Source: Promicromonosporaceae bacterium (GTDB taxonomy: Bacteria > Actinomycetota > Actinomycetes > Actinomycetales > Cellulomonadaceae). Taken from it: a stretch of DNA of 64,000 nt. The notes under the pieces are model-generated. The model did no database searches. It was not told the origin of the DNA and saw only the letters and a list, made by a program, of their open reading frames with translations. A program made the translations under genes and the position numbers. Numbering within the stretch: the stretch's first letter is position 1; each line of letters starts with the position of its first letter. Below are positions 18,323-26,701 of the stretch, in pieces. The stretch covers positions 17,995 through 81,994 of the forward strand of contig WRHK01000009.1 in assembly GCA_009783295.1 (NCBI GenBank), written 5' to 3'.

Positions 18323-19165
18323 GTGGACACCACCGTGTTCGTCCCGCTCGACGAGGGCACCGACCCCACCGTCGGCGGCCACGCCGGCGTCGCCGCCGTG
18401 CGCGCCCGCAAGCTCGCCAAGACCTACGGCCGCGGCGCCGCGCAGGTGCGCGCGCTCGACGCCGTCGACGTCGACTTCGAGGCGGGGCGCTTCACCGCGA
18501 TCATGGGCCCGTCGGGCTCGGGCAAGTCGACCCTGATGCACCTGCTGGCCGGGCTCGACTCGGCGACGTCGGGCCAGGCCTTCATCGGCCGGACGGAGCT
18601 GACGGGGCTGGGCGACAAGGAGCTCACGCTGCTGCGCCGCGATCGCGTCGGGTTCGTGTTCCAGCAGTTCAACCTGCTGCCGATGTTCACGGCGGAGCAG
18701 AACATCATGCTGCCGGTGGAGCTGGCCGGCGGCACCGTGGACGGGGAGTGGTTCGCCACCCTGACGCGCACCCTGGGCATCGAGGACCGCCTGGAGCACC
18801 GCCCCGCGGAGATGTCGGGCGGTCAGCAGCAGCGCGTCGCGATCGCGCGCGCCCTGATCGCCCGGCCCGACGTCGTCTTCGCCGACGAGCCCACGGGCAA
18901 CCTGGACTCGCGCGCAGGCGCGCAGGTACTGAGCTTCCTGCGCCGGTCCGTGCGCGAGCTGGGCCGCACCATCATCATGGTCACGCACGACCCGGCCGCG
19001 GCCGCCTACGCCGATCGCGTCATCCTGCTCGCCGACGGACGCATCGCCGGCGAGATCACCGACCCGACGCCGGAGGCCGTGCTCGCGGGGCTCGACGCGC
19101 TGCGGTCCCTGGAGGGCCCGGTCGACGGCCTGGACGGCGACGCGACCTCGCAGGCGGGTGCCTGA
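18323..19165 (+). CDS. ABC transporter ATP-binding protein (MacB/LolD type)
   Basis: 280 residues. Cytoplasmic ATPase that powers the FtsX-type permease encoded by the next gene. Walker A GPSGSGKST at residues 62-70, Q-loop VFQQFNLLPMFTAEQN, signature MSGGQQQRVAIARAL, Walker B VVFADEPTGNLD, and H-loop VTHDPAAAAYADRV. The class (LolD/MacB) usually exports peptides or lipoproteins, or acts mechanically, rather than importing. The start is GTG 18323 with GGAG upstream. The stop overlaps the permease start by one base (TGATG), so subunits are translationally coupled. Confidence 0.93.
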   Translation: MDTTVFVPLDEGTDPTVGGHAGVAAVRARKLAKTYGRGAAQVRALDAVDVDFEAGRFTAIMGPSGSGKSTLMHLLAGLDSATSGQAFIGRTELTGLGDKELTLLRRDRVGFVFQQFNLLPMFTAEQNIMLPVELAGGTVDGEWFATLTRTLGIEDRLEHRPAEMSGGQQQRVAIARALIARPDVVFADEPTGNLDSRAGAQVLSFLRRSVRELGRTIIMVTHDPAAAAYADRVILLADGRIAGEITDPTPEAVLAGLDALRSLEGPVDGLDGDATSQAGA

Positions 19166-21762
19166 TGCTGCGCCTGACCCTGGCGCAGATGCGCCGCAGC
19201 ATCGGCCGCCTGTCTGCGGCCGGCGTCGCCATCGTCATCGGGACGGCGTTCGTCGCCGCGACGCTGCTGGGCGGCAACCTCATCACCCGCTCCGCGTTCG
19301 ACGCGATCTCGGCACAGTACGCCCGCGCCGACCTGGTCGTGTCCACCTCGGCCACGTTCACGCCCCAGACCGTCGACACGATCCGCAGCACGGCCGGCGT
19401 CGCGCAGGCGTCGGGGATGGTGCAGTCGTGGCAGGGCCTGGTGGGCGGTGACCGGACGATCTTCCAGCAGGTCATCCCCACCACGCCCGACCCCCGCCTC
19501 ATGCCGCTCGTGCTGTCGAAGGGCGCGTGGCCCACGGGCGCCGACCAGATCGCGCTGCCGCCGGACGTCGCCACCCGCCTGAGCGTCGGCGTCGGGGACA
19601 CCATCGGCCTGCAGACCCACGGCTCCGACAGCGAGACGCAGACCCGGCGGCTCACCGTGACAGGCCTGGTCGACGACCCGCGCAACGCCTACGGGGGCGG
19701 TGGCGGTGCGGCGGTCATGGACGTCACCGCGCTCGACGCGCTCCAGAAAGCCGACGGCGGCGAGCTCACCTACCGCGAGATCACCGTGCTGCTCGCGGAC
19801 GGCGCGTCCCTCCCCTCGGTCACCGCGGCCCTGCGCGACGCCGTCCCGCACGCGAGCGTCGTCACCCCGGACGAGCACGCGCAGGCCGTCGCCCAGCGGC
19901 TGTCGGGCGGCCAGGACCTGTTCTTCCTCATCTTCGTGCTGACGTTCGCCGCGATCGCGCTGCTCGTGGCCGGCCTGGTCATCACCAACACGTTCCAGGT
20001 GCTGGTCGCGCAGCGCACCCGGACCCTGGCGCTGCTGCGGGCAGTCGGCGCGAACAAGCGGCAGGTGGGCGCGGGGGTTCTGCTCGAGGCCGGCATCCTG
20101 GGCGTGGTGTCGTCGCTCATCGGCGTCGTGCTCGGGTGCGGGCTGGGGCAGCTCGCCCTGACCATCGCGGGCCACACGTCGGCGGCGGCGTTCCTGCCGC
20201 ACAGCATCTCGGTGACCTGGGCGGTCGTCGTGATCCCGCTGCTGGTGGGCGTCGCGGTGACCGTGCTGGCCTCGCTCGTGCCGGCGCGCGTCGCCACGCG
20301 CGTCGCGCCGCTCGCCGCGCTGCGCCCGGCTGACGGCCCCACGCTCGAGAAGGGCTCCGCCGGGCGCGTGCGCCTGGTGCTGTCGGTGCTGGTCATGGTG
20401 CTGGGCTTCGGGCTCCTCGCCCTCGGCGCCGCGCTCGGCACGGTCGGCGGCGACGCCCAGATGGGCCTGCTCGCAGGGATCGCCGGCGGTGCGCTGTCGT
20501 TCGTCGGCGTCGCGGTGTCCGCGGTGTTCTGGATGCCGCGCGTCACGTCGTGGTCCGGCCGCCTGGTCGGCCTGTCCGGCCCGACGGCGCGGCTCGCCTC
20601 CGCCAACACGCTGCGCAACCCGCGGCGCACGGCGGCGACGTCGACGGCCCTGCTCATCGGCGTCACCCTCGTGGCGATGATGTCGACCGGCGCCGCGAGC
20701 GCCCGCACGTCGCTGACGGCGCAGCTCGACCAGCAGTTCCCGATCGACGTCGCGGTCGACGCGCTGGGCGACGCGAACGGCGCGGCCGACCTGCCCGCGA
20801 ACGTGGTCACGGCGGTCAACCAGGCGTCGGGTGTGCGGGCGGTGGCCCGCCCCAAGTCGGCGAGCCTCGTCGTCGGCGGGATCTACGCCGCTGCGGACGG
20901 CAGCATCGGGCTCACGGGCGACGGCACGGTGCCCACGCCGCAGAACCAGGTCAGCACCCCGGTGGTCGGCATCGACCCTGCCCAGGCGAAGGCCGTGCTC
21001 AACGACCCGTCGCTGGTCAAGGACGTGGAGGCGGGCAGCGTCGTGGTGCCGTCGTTCCAGGCCTACCAGTGGCACCTCACCGACGGCAGCCGGCTCACGC
21101 TGACCGGCCCGACGGGCCCGGTCACGCTCACGGTCGTGGTCGACGACGGCGGCCACGGGATCGGGAGCGTCCTGCTGGTCGACCAGGCCGACCTGCTCCG
21201 CGCCGACGCCCACCCCGCGCAGTCGTCGATGTGGGTCGCGCTGGCGCCGGGCGACCTCTCCGCCGTCAGCGCCATCCAGGACGCCGTCGGCGACACCGGC
21301 GCCCCGGTCACCGTGCAGGGCGCAGCCGTCGAGCGCGCGTCCTACGAGACCGTCATCGACACGGCTCTCGGGATCGTCGTGGGGCTGCTCGGGGTGGCCG
21401 TCGTGATCGCCCTGATCGGCGTCGCGAACACGCTGTCGCTGAGCGTCCTGGAGCGGCGGCGCGAGTCGGCGACGCTCCGCGCGATCGGCGTCACCCGCGG
21501 CCAGCTGCGCTGGATGCTCGCGGTCGAGGGCATGCTCATCGCCGGGGTCGGCGCGGTGCTCGGCATCGTGCTCGGCCTGGTCTACGGGTGGGCGGGCTCG
21601 CTCGCGGGGCTCGGCGTGATGGGGCCCGTGGTGCTGTCCGTGCCGTGGCGCGACATCGTGCTCGCGGCCGTGATCGCGCTGGTCGCGGGCCTGGTCGCGT
21701 CGGTGGCGCCCGGGCGGTCGGCCGTGCGGCCGTCGCCGGTGGCGGCGCTCGCGACGGAGTAG
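19165..21762 (+). CDS. FtsX-like ABC transporter permease
   Basis: 865 residues. Large MacB/FtsX-type permease: first span at about residues 16-38, an extracytoplasmic MacB_PCD-like domain (about 40-240), three spans at about 250-370, a middle span pair at about 405-460, a second periplasmic-type domain (about 500-720) and three terminal spans (about 730-860). The cytoplasmic coupling motifs RTRTLALLRAVGANKRQV and RRESATLRAIGVTRGQL mark the two FtsX domains. It works with the ATPase gene just upstream. The cargo is unknown; antimicrobial peptide or lipoprotein export is possible. Confidence 0.9.
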   Translation: MLRLTLAQMRRSIGRLSAAGVAIVIGTAFVAATLLGGNLITRSAFDAISAQYARADLVVSTSATFTPQTVDTIRSTAGVAQASGMVQSWQGLVGGDRTIFQQVIPTTPDPRLMPLVLSKGAWPTGADQIALPPDVATRLSVGVGDTIGLQTHGSDSETQTRRLTVTGLVDDPRNAYGGGGGAAVMDVTALDALQKADGGELTYREITVLLADGASLPSVTAALRDAVPHASVVTPDEHAQAVAQRLSGGQDLFFLIFVLTFAAIALLVAGLVITNTFQVLVAQRTRTLALLRAVGANKRQVGAGVLLEAGILGVVSSLIGVVLGCGLGQLALTIAGHTSAAAFLPHSISVTWAVVVIPLLVGVAVTVLASLVPARVATRVAPLAALRPADGPTLEKGSAGRVRLVLSVLVMVLGFGLLALGAALGTVGGDAQMGLLAGIAGGALSFVGVAVSAVFWMPRVTSWSGRLVGLSGPTARLASANTLRNPRRTAATSTALLIGVTLVAMMSTGAASARTSLTAQLDQQFPIDVAVDALGDANGAADLPANVVTAVNQASGVRAVARPKSASLVVGGIYAAADGSIGLTGDGTVPTPQNQVSTPVVGIDPAQAKAVLNDPSLVKDVEAGSVVVPSFQAYQWHLTDGSRLTLTGPTGPVTLTVVVDDGGHGIGSVLLVDQADLLRADAHPAQSSMWVALAPGDLSAVSAIQDAVGDTGAPVTVQGAAVERASYETVIDTALGIVVGLLGVAVVIALIGVANTLSLSVLERRRESATLRAIGVTRGQLRWMLAVEGMLIAGVGAVLGIVLGLVYGWAGSLAGLGVMGPVVLSVPWRDIVLAAVIALVAGLVASVAPGRSAVRPSPVAALATE

Positions 21763-21768
21763 CACGGG

Positions 21769-21808
21769 GCCTGGCCCGCCCGGCAGCTGCCGGGCGGGCC
21801 AGGCTTTT
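21769..21808 (+). terminator. terminator after ABC permease
   Basis: A perfect 36-bp palindrome (21769-21804, centred on CAGCTG, arm starting GCCTGGCCCGCCCGG) is followed by TTTT. Strong factor-independent terminator 7 bp after the permease stop. Confidence 0.93.
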
Positions 21809-21855
21809 CCACAGGCCCTCCGACTTCGGCGCCGGATCCCGGCATCCTTGCCCGC

Positions 21856-24800
21856 ATGCCCGAACCCGTCCGCGTCACCGTGCACCCCGGGGAGGACGTC
21901 CTGCTGCCCGCCGGGACGGCCCTCATGGACCTGCGCGGGCCCCTTGCCGACCTGCTGCGCCGTCCCGAGCTGCGCCACGCCGCGCTGAGCGTCGGCGACG
22001 TCGAGCTCGTGCCGGGAACGGTTGCCGGGGAGGGGCCGCTGGTCGCGGGAGCGACGGTGCGGGTCGGGGCCGGTGGCGTGGGGCGTTCCGGCGCCGGCGC
22101 GTGGTCCTCCGACGACGGCGGGGTGCTCCGCGCGCCGTGGGTCGTGACCCGCGCGACCGGGGCTGACGCTGGTTCGCTCGCCCCTCTCGTGCCGGGCTCT
22201 CCGCTGGTGCTGGGCGAGGGGTTGCGGGCGCGGGCCACCGGTCGCGGCGCCGTGCGGGTGCGGGCGACGTGGGGATCTCCGCAGGCGGTGCTGCGCCGGC
22301 CCGGGGCGCGGCGGCGGCTTGTCGGGATCGTCTCCCGGCGCTGGAATCCAGGCGATGTCCTGGAAGCTGGGGCGACGCTTCGGCTGTACCGGGGTGGAGA
22401 GCTGGGCTCTTGGCTCCTGCCGGACCAGGCCGTTCCCGAGGCGTCGGCCCGGATCGGAGCGACGGTCGTCGCGTCGGCGCTCCCAGCGCTCGGCGGGGTC
22501 GGCCTGGCCGTGGCGCTGCGGCAGCCCACCTATGCGTTGTTCTCGCTGATGGGGCTGGTTGCCACGGTGCCGCAGGTGCTCGCGGCGCTGCGCGGCCGGC
22601 GCGGGACGGCGCCCGCTCTCCCCGTGAGGCGTTCCCGTGAGGCTCCGTCGGGGATTGCCGACCCTGCTCGCCTCGCGTTGCACAGCCTGGCGGCGGTTCA
22701 TGCGTCGGATGGTGTCTGGCGGCGTGCTCGGGGTGCGGTCGCTGCGGGTTCGGGGTCCGGCGCAGCATCCGCTGCCGCTGCCGCAGATGCCGCCGGGGCC
22801 GTCCCCGACGGCATGCTCGACGACGGGCCGCTGGCCGTTCGTGGGCGCCCCGACATCGCCCGAGCCGCGACCCGGGCCGTTGTCGCCGAGCTCGTCGCCC
22901 GTGGGAGCAGCGTTCAGGTCGCGGGCGGTGGGCGCGGCGAGTGGGCCTGGTGCCGGTGGCTCGATGTCGGGCAGCCGTCGCCTGGCAGGCAAGCCTTCGT
23001 GGCCGACCTCCCCGCACCCGCCGACCTCGACCGCGCGAACGCCGCACGCGTGGCGGGCGAGGCCGTCGTGCTCGTTCTCCCTCCAGGCGCACCGGTGCCG
23101 CCGTGGTGCCGGACGGTCATCGACGTGGATCCGGGCGAGCCAGCCCAGGGCGCCGGCGCGCGCCGCACCATCCTCACGGTCGCCGCCGAGCGACCCGATC
23201 GTCACCACACCGTGCCCCGAGCCCGCCTCGCCAGTCCCGGCGGAGCCTCCGTCCTCACCTCGCTCGTCGGGGTCACCTCGGCCTGGGCGGAGCAGTTCGC
23301 GCGCCGGGTGGCGGCCGCCCGAGCGCTGGGCCGCGACGTCGTCGTCCGGCCCGCGACGGGCACCGGCCCGGGCGAGGACGACCCCGCCGACCCCCGCCTC
23401 CCCGCCGTGGTGCCACTCGCGTCGCTCACGGGAGCGTTCACCGCCTGGCCCAGCGCCCCCGACTGGGCCGTCCCGCTCGGCGTCGACGCCGCGGGGCGCA
23501 CCGTCCGGTTCGACCTCGTCGCCGACGGCCCCCACCTGCTCGTCGCGGGGACCACGGGCGCCGGCAAGTCCGAGCTGCTGCAGGCGCTCGTGCTCGCGCT
23601 GGCGACGCAGTGCTCGCCGCGCGACCTGGCGCTCGCGCTCGTGGACTTCAAGGGTGGCGCCTCCTTCGGGGCATGCGTCGGCCTCCCGCACGTGGTCGGG
23701 CAGGTCAGCGACCTGGACGCCGCCCTCGCGGCCCGCGCCCTGGAGGGCCTGCGCGCCGAGCTCCACCGCCGCAAGTCCGTGCTCGCCGAGCACGCCGCGG
23801 CCGACGTCGCCGCGCTCCCACCCGGCACGCTGCCCAGGCTCGTCGTCGTGGTCGACGAGTTCCGCGCGCTGGCCGACGACCTGCCCGAGCTGCTGCCCGG
23901 CCTGCTCCGCGTCGCCGCCCAGGGCCGGTCGCTGGGCGTTCACCTGGTGCTCGCCACGCAGCGCCCCGCCGGGGCCGTCTCGGCGGACGTGCGCGCCAAC
24001 GTCTCGGCCCGCCTCGCGCTGCGCGTCGTCGACGCGGCGGACTCGCACGACGTCCTCGACTGCGCCGCCGCCGCGCGCATCCCCGCGGGCGTGCCGGGCC
24101 GGGCGGTGCTGCGGGTCGGTGCGGCCGCGCCCGCCGCGCTGCAGTGCGCCTACGCCGGCGCTCCTGGCCGATCCGAGCCGACGGACGTGCGCAGGGCCCC
24201 CGCCTGGTCGGACGAACCGATCGGGCCCGTGCTTCCGGACACGGCCTCGGACAACGTGGCCGCCACGGTCGCGATCCTCGCCGCGGCAGCCGAAGGCGAG
24301 CCCCGCTGGCCCGCTCCCTGGCTGCCACCCCTCCCGTCCACGGTCACCGCGGCAGACGTCGACCCCACCCCGCTGGGCACCCTCCCCCTCGCTCTCGGCG
24401 ACCTGCCCTCCGCCCAGGCCCGCACCACGGTCGCGTGGGACCCCGTCACCGGACACCTCGCGGTCCTCGGCCGCGCCCGCTCCGGCCGCACCACCGCTCT
24501 GGTCACGCTCGCGCACGCAGCGCTCGCCCGCGGCTGGCACGTCCACGCCCTCGCCGCGCCCGCGGCCCGGCAGCGCCTGGCCGCACTGGCCCCGCACCCC
24601 GGTTTCGGCACCCTCGCCGGCCCCGACGACCCGCGCCGCGCCGCCCGCCTGCTCCGCCTGCTGGCACGCGATCCGGGCGGCCCGCCGACGCTCGTCCTGG
24701 TCGACGGCGTCGAGGAGCTCCGCGCGGCCCTTGTGACGCCCACCCAGGACCCGCTCGCCGCCGCGCTGGCCACCGCGCCGGCGGCGTTCGCGATGTCTGC

Positions 24801-25734
24801 CGAGTCGGCGAGCGTCGGCGGCCTCGCCGCCCGGTGCGGGGTACGGCTCGCTCTCCTGTCCGGCGACAGCGCGGCCGACGCGATGCTCGGCGTCCCGTCA
24901 CCGTTCGCGGGCCGCGGCCGCGCGCCGGGTCGCGCCGTCTGGCTCGCCGGGGGCGGCCCGGTCGAGTGCCAGGTGCTGCTCCCGCCCAAGGAGCCCCCAC
25001 TGGCGCTCGAGACGCGAGCAGAGCCGCCGCGACGCATCCTCACGCTGCCGCACCACGTCCTCCTGGCCGGCCTCGGCGCCCCCGCCCCCGGGATGTCGCC
25101 GACGATCGGCGTCGGCGGCGACGACGCCGCCCCGGTCCGGCTCGACGTCGCCGCGGGCGCCCTGGTGGTCGGCCCCCGAGGCTCCGGCCGCACCGCCGCT
25201 CTCCGCGTGCTGCTCCACGGTCTGGCGGCGGGCATGAGCCGAGAGGAGATCGCCGTCGTGACCCGCGACCGCGACCTGCGCGCCGACGCGGACCGCCTCG
25301 AGGTCACCGTCGTCCCACCGACGCCGTCCGCGCTGGACGCGCTCGCCCGGGAGGCCGAGCCGCGTGTGGTCCTCATCGACGACGCCGACGTCGTCGCCCA
25401 GACCTATCCCCTGGAGACCGACCGCCTGGCAGAGCGCTGCACCGACGGCACCCTCGCCGTCGTCGCCACCGCCACGACCCTCGCCGCCTCGCTCGCCCAC
25501 CGCGGCCTGCTGGCGCACCTGCGCGGCGGCCGCACGGGCATCGTCCTGGCGGCGGGCGAGCGCGGCTCGGACGAGGTGTTCGGCACCTCGCTCGTCGACG
25601 CCGCCGAGCCGGGAGTGCAGCTGCCGGGCCGCGGCGCGCTCGTGGTCGACGGCCAGGTGCGACCCGTGCAGCTCGCCGACCCGGCGGGACGGGAGGTCAG
25701 CTCCGCGTCGTGGCCTCGACCACGCGCGGCATGA
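21856..25734 (+). CDS. orphan EccC/EssC-like FtsK/SpoIIIE-family ATPase
   Basis: 1292 residues. N-terminal ubiquitin/FHA-like region (about 1-190), one or two membrane spans (about 196-240), then three tandem ATPase modules. Module 1 has an intact Walker A, GTTGAGKSE near residue 565, VDFKGGASF, and Walker B LVVVVDEF near 661. Modules 2 (GRARSGRTT near 872) and 3 (GPRGSGRTA near 1106) have Arg in place of the Walker Lys. This resembles type VII secretion motor proteins, where only the first module hydrolyses ATP productively. No EccB, D or E or WXG100 genes are nearby, so substrate and partners are unknown. Confidence 0.82.
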   Translation: MPEPVRVTVHPGEDVLLPAGTALMDLRGPLADLLRRPELRHAALSVGDVELVPGTVAGEGPLVAGATVRVGAGGVGRSGAGAWSSDDGGVLRAPWVVTRATGADAGSLAPLVPGSPLVLGEGLRARATGRGAVRVRATWGSPQAVLRRPGARRRLVGIVSRRWNPGDVLEAGATLRLYRGGELGSWLLPDQAVPEASARIGATVVASALPALGGVGLAVALRQPTYALFSLMGLVATVPQVLAALRGRRGTAPALPVRRSREAPSGIADPARLALHSLAAVHASDGVWRRARGAVAAGSGSGAASAAAAADAAGAVPDGMLDDGPLAVRGRPDIARAATRAVVAELVARGSSVQVAGGGRGEWAWCRWLDVGQPSPGRQAFVADLPAPADLDRANAARVAGEAVVLVLPPGAPVPPWCRTVIDVDPGEPAQGAGARRTILTVAAERPDRHHTVPRARLASPGGASVLTSLVGVTSAWAEQFARRVAAARALGRDVVVRPATGTGPGEDDPADPRLPAVVPLASLTGAFTAWPSAPDWAVPLGVDAAGRTVRFDLVADGPHLLVAGTTGAGKSELLQALVLALATQCSPRDLALALVDFKGGASFGACVGLPHVVGQVSDLDAALAARALEGLRAELHRRKSVLAEHAAADVAALPPGTLPRLVVVVDEFRALADDLPELLPGLLRVAAQGRSLGVHLVLATQRPAGAVSADVRANVSARLALRVVDAADSHDVLDCAAAARIPAGVPGRAVLRVGAAAPAALQCAYAGAPGRSEPTDVRRAPAWSDEPIGPVLPDTASDNVAATVAILAAAAEGEPRWPAPWLPPLPSTVTAADVDPTPLGTLPLALGDLPSAQARTTVAWDPVTGHLAVLGRARSGRTTALVTLAHAALARGWHVHALAAPAARQRLAALAPHPGFGTLAGPDDPRRAARLLRLLARDPGGPPTLVLVDGVEELRAALVTPTQDPLAAALATAPAAFAMSAESASVGGLAARCGVRLALLSGDSAADAMLGVPSPFAGRGRAPGRAVWLAGGGPVECQVLLPPKEPPLALETRAEPPRRILTLPHHVLLAGLGAPAPGMSPTIGVGGDDAAPVRLDVAAGALVVGPRGSGRTAALRVLLHGLAAGMSREEIAVVTRDRDLRADADRLEVTVVPPTPSALDALAREAEPRVVLIDDADVVAQTYPLETDRLAERCTDGTLAVVATATTLAASLAHRGLLAHLRGGRTGIVLAAGERGSDEVFGTSLVDAAEPGVQLPGRGALVVDGQVRPVQLADPAGREVSSASWPRPRAA

Positions 25735-26149
25735 GCAGCAGCACCGCGACCGCGACGGCGAGCGCGATGAGCACCACGCCCGCGACGACCGACAACCAGG
25801 ACTCCGCCCCCACGGCAGAGATGCCGATGATCACCTGGAAGATCTGCCAGGTCATGGCCACGGCCCGGCCGACGCGCCGCCCCGAGCCCAGGGCCCGCGC
25901 GGCTGCGACGAGCGCCCATGCGACGCCCAGCGCGCACAGCACCAGGAACGCCGCCATGCCGATCTCCTGCCCGCCGGCACCGCCACGCGCCACGAGGTCG
26001 ACGACCACGCCCACCCCCGCGGCAGCGCACAGGGCCGCCTCGGCGAACAGGGCACACCGCAGCGCGCGCACGGCACGCGGTGGCGCGGGATGATCGATGT
26101 CCGTGCCCGGGTGATCGGGCTCGCGGACCGGCGGGGGCGTCGGGGGCAT
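25697..26149 (-). CDS. small four-span membrane protein
   Basis: 150 residues, unrecognised family. A Pro-rich N-terminus is followed by four hydrophobic helices at about residues 30-52, 62-86, 95-113 and 119-141, with short loops and a C-terminal RVVEATTRS. Starts at ATG 26149 and ends 38 bp inside the 3' end of the convergent EccC-like gene. The overlap could cause antisense pairing of the two messages. The gene diverges from whiB1, so both use the 26150-26394 region for promoters. Confidence 0.6.
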   Translation of the reverse strand: MPPTPPPVREPDHPGTDIDHPAPPRAVRALRCALFAEAALCAAAGVGVVVDLVARGGAGGQEIGMAAFLVLCALGVAWALVAAARALGSGRRVGRAVAMTWQIFQVIIGISAVGAESWLSVVAGVVLIALAVAVAVLLLMPRVVEATTRS

Positions 26150-26189
26150 GACTGTTCAGACTACCTGCGACCTGCGAATTCGTGACAGT

Positions 26190-26205
26190 GTGAGGAAAAC
26201 CTCAC
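26190..26205. promoter_or_regulatory. palindrome upstream of whiB1
   Basis: GTGAGG-AAAA-CCTCAC forms a perfect 6-bp inverted repeat about 190 bp before the whiB1 start codon in the divergent promoter region. The flanks give TGTGA...TCACG, like the half-sites of actinobacterial CRP (which controls whiB1 in M. tuberculosis), but the half-sites are 8 rather than 6 bases apart. Candidate operator only. The rest of the 245-bp gap shows no other recognisable element. Confidence 0.35.
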
Positions 26206-26394
26206 GGTTCATCGCCCAGAAATCTGCGCTTTACCTCTTGTGCGGCCCGGGGCTTGGTGTGAACCTTGTCGAGGTTCCCACTCACCCGATTCTCCCGGCC
26301 CACCTGCGCCTTCACGCGGCTCATCCCAGAGCGCGTGCTGAGCCGCGGTGCCGGATCCCAAGAAAACGCACCCCCGAAACGCAAGGAGATCGAC

Positions 26395-26643
26395 ATGGAC
26401 TGGCGCCACAAGGCCGCCTGCCTCGACGAGGACCCCGAGCTTTTCTTCCCCATCGGAAACACCGGCCCTGCGCTGCTCCAGATCGAGGAGGCGAAGCAGG
26501 TGTGCCGTCGGTGCGAGGTCATCGACACGTGCCTCAAGTGGGCGATCGAGTCCGGCCAGGACGCCGGCGTCTGGGGCGGCCTGTCGGAGGACGAGCGCCG
26601 CGCGCTGAAGCGCCGCACCGCCCGCGCCCGCCGCGCCGGCTGA
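26395..26643 (+). CDS. whiB1: WhiB1-type iron-sulphur transcription factor
   Basis: 82 residues. Wbl regulator that binds a [4Fe-4S] cluster through Cys9, Cys37, Cys40 and Cys46, works with the primary sigma factor, and in mycobacteria is essential and NO-sensitive. The sequence DWRHKAACLDEDPELFFP and the GVWGG turn followed by SEDERRALKRR match WhiB1 closely in spacing. AAGGAG precedes ATG 26395. Its convergent neighbour is a PdtaS-type kinase, the same gene pairing as Rv3219/Rv3220c of M. tuberculosis, which supports orthology. An in-frame upstream ATG at 26266 is rejected since the extension is unlike the family. Confidence 0.95.
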   Translation: MDWRHKAACLDEDPELFFPIGNTGPALLQIEEAKQVCRRCEVIDTCLKWAIESGQDAGVWGGLSEDERRALKRRTARARRAG

Positions 26644-26655
26644 CACCAGCTCGAC

Positions 26656-26690
26656 CCGAGGCCCGGTTCCCGTCAGGGACCGGGCCTCGG
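26656..26690. terminator. bidirectional terminator between whiB1 and pdtaS
   Basis: CCGAGGCCCGGTTCCC (26656-26671) pairs with GGGACCGGGCCTCGG (26676-26690) around a GTCA loop, with one bulged T. It lies in the 58-bp gap between the convergent genes. Confidence 0.85.
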
Positions 26691-26701
26691 TCATGTCCGG
26701 G

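Noticed and set aside
19006..24597. Very long antisense frame opposite the ABC permease and EccC-like genes
   Set aside because: Stop-free only because of GC-rich codon bias on the true strand; sequence is low-complexity with no domain.
21856..25734. Type VII secretion locus
   Set aside because: Only the ATPase is present; no WXG100, EccB/D/E or mycosin gene nearby.
26266..26394. N-terminal extension of WhiB1 from an upstream ATG
   Set aside because: WhiB1 proteins begin at MDW...; the AAGGAG site is just before ATG 26395.
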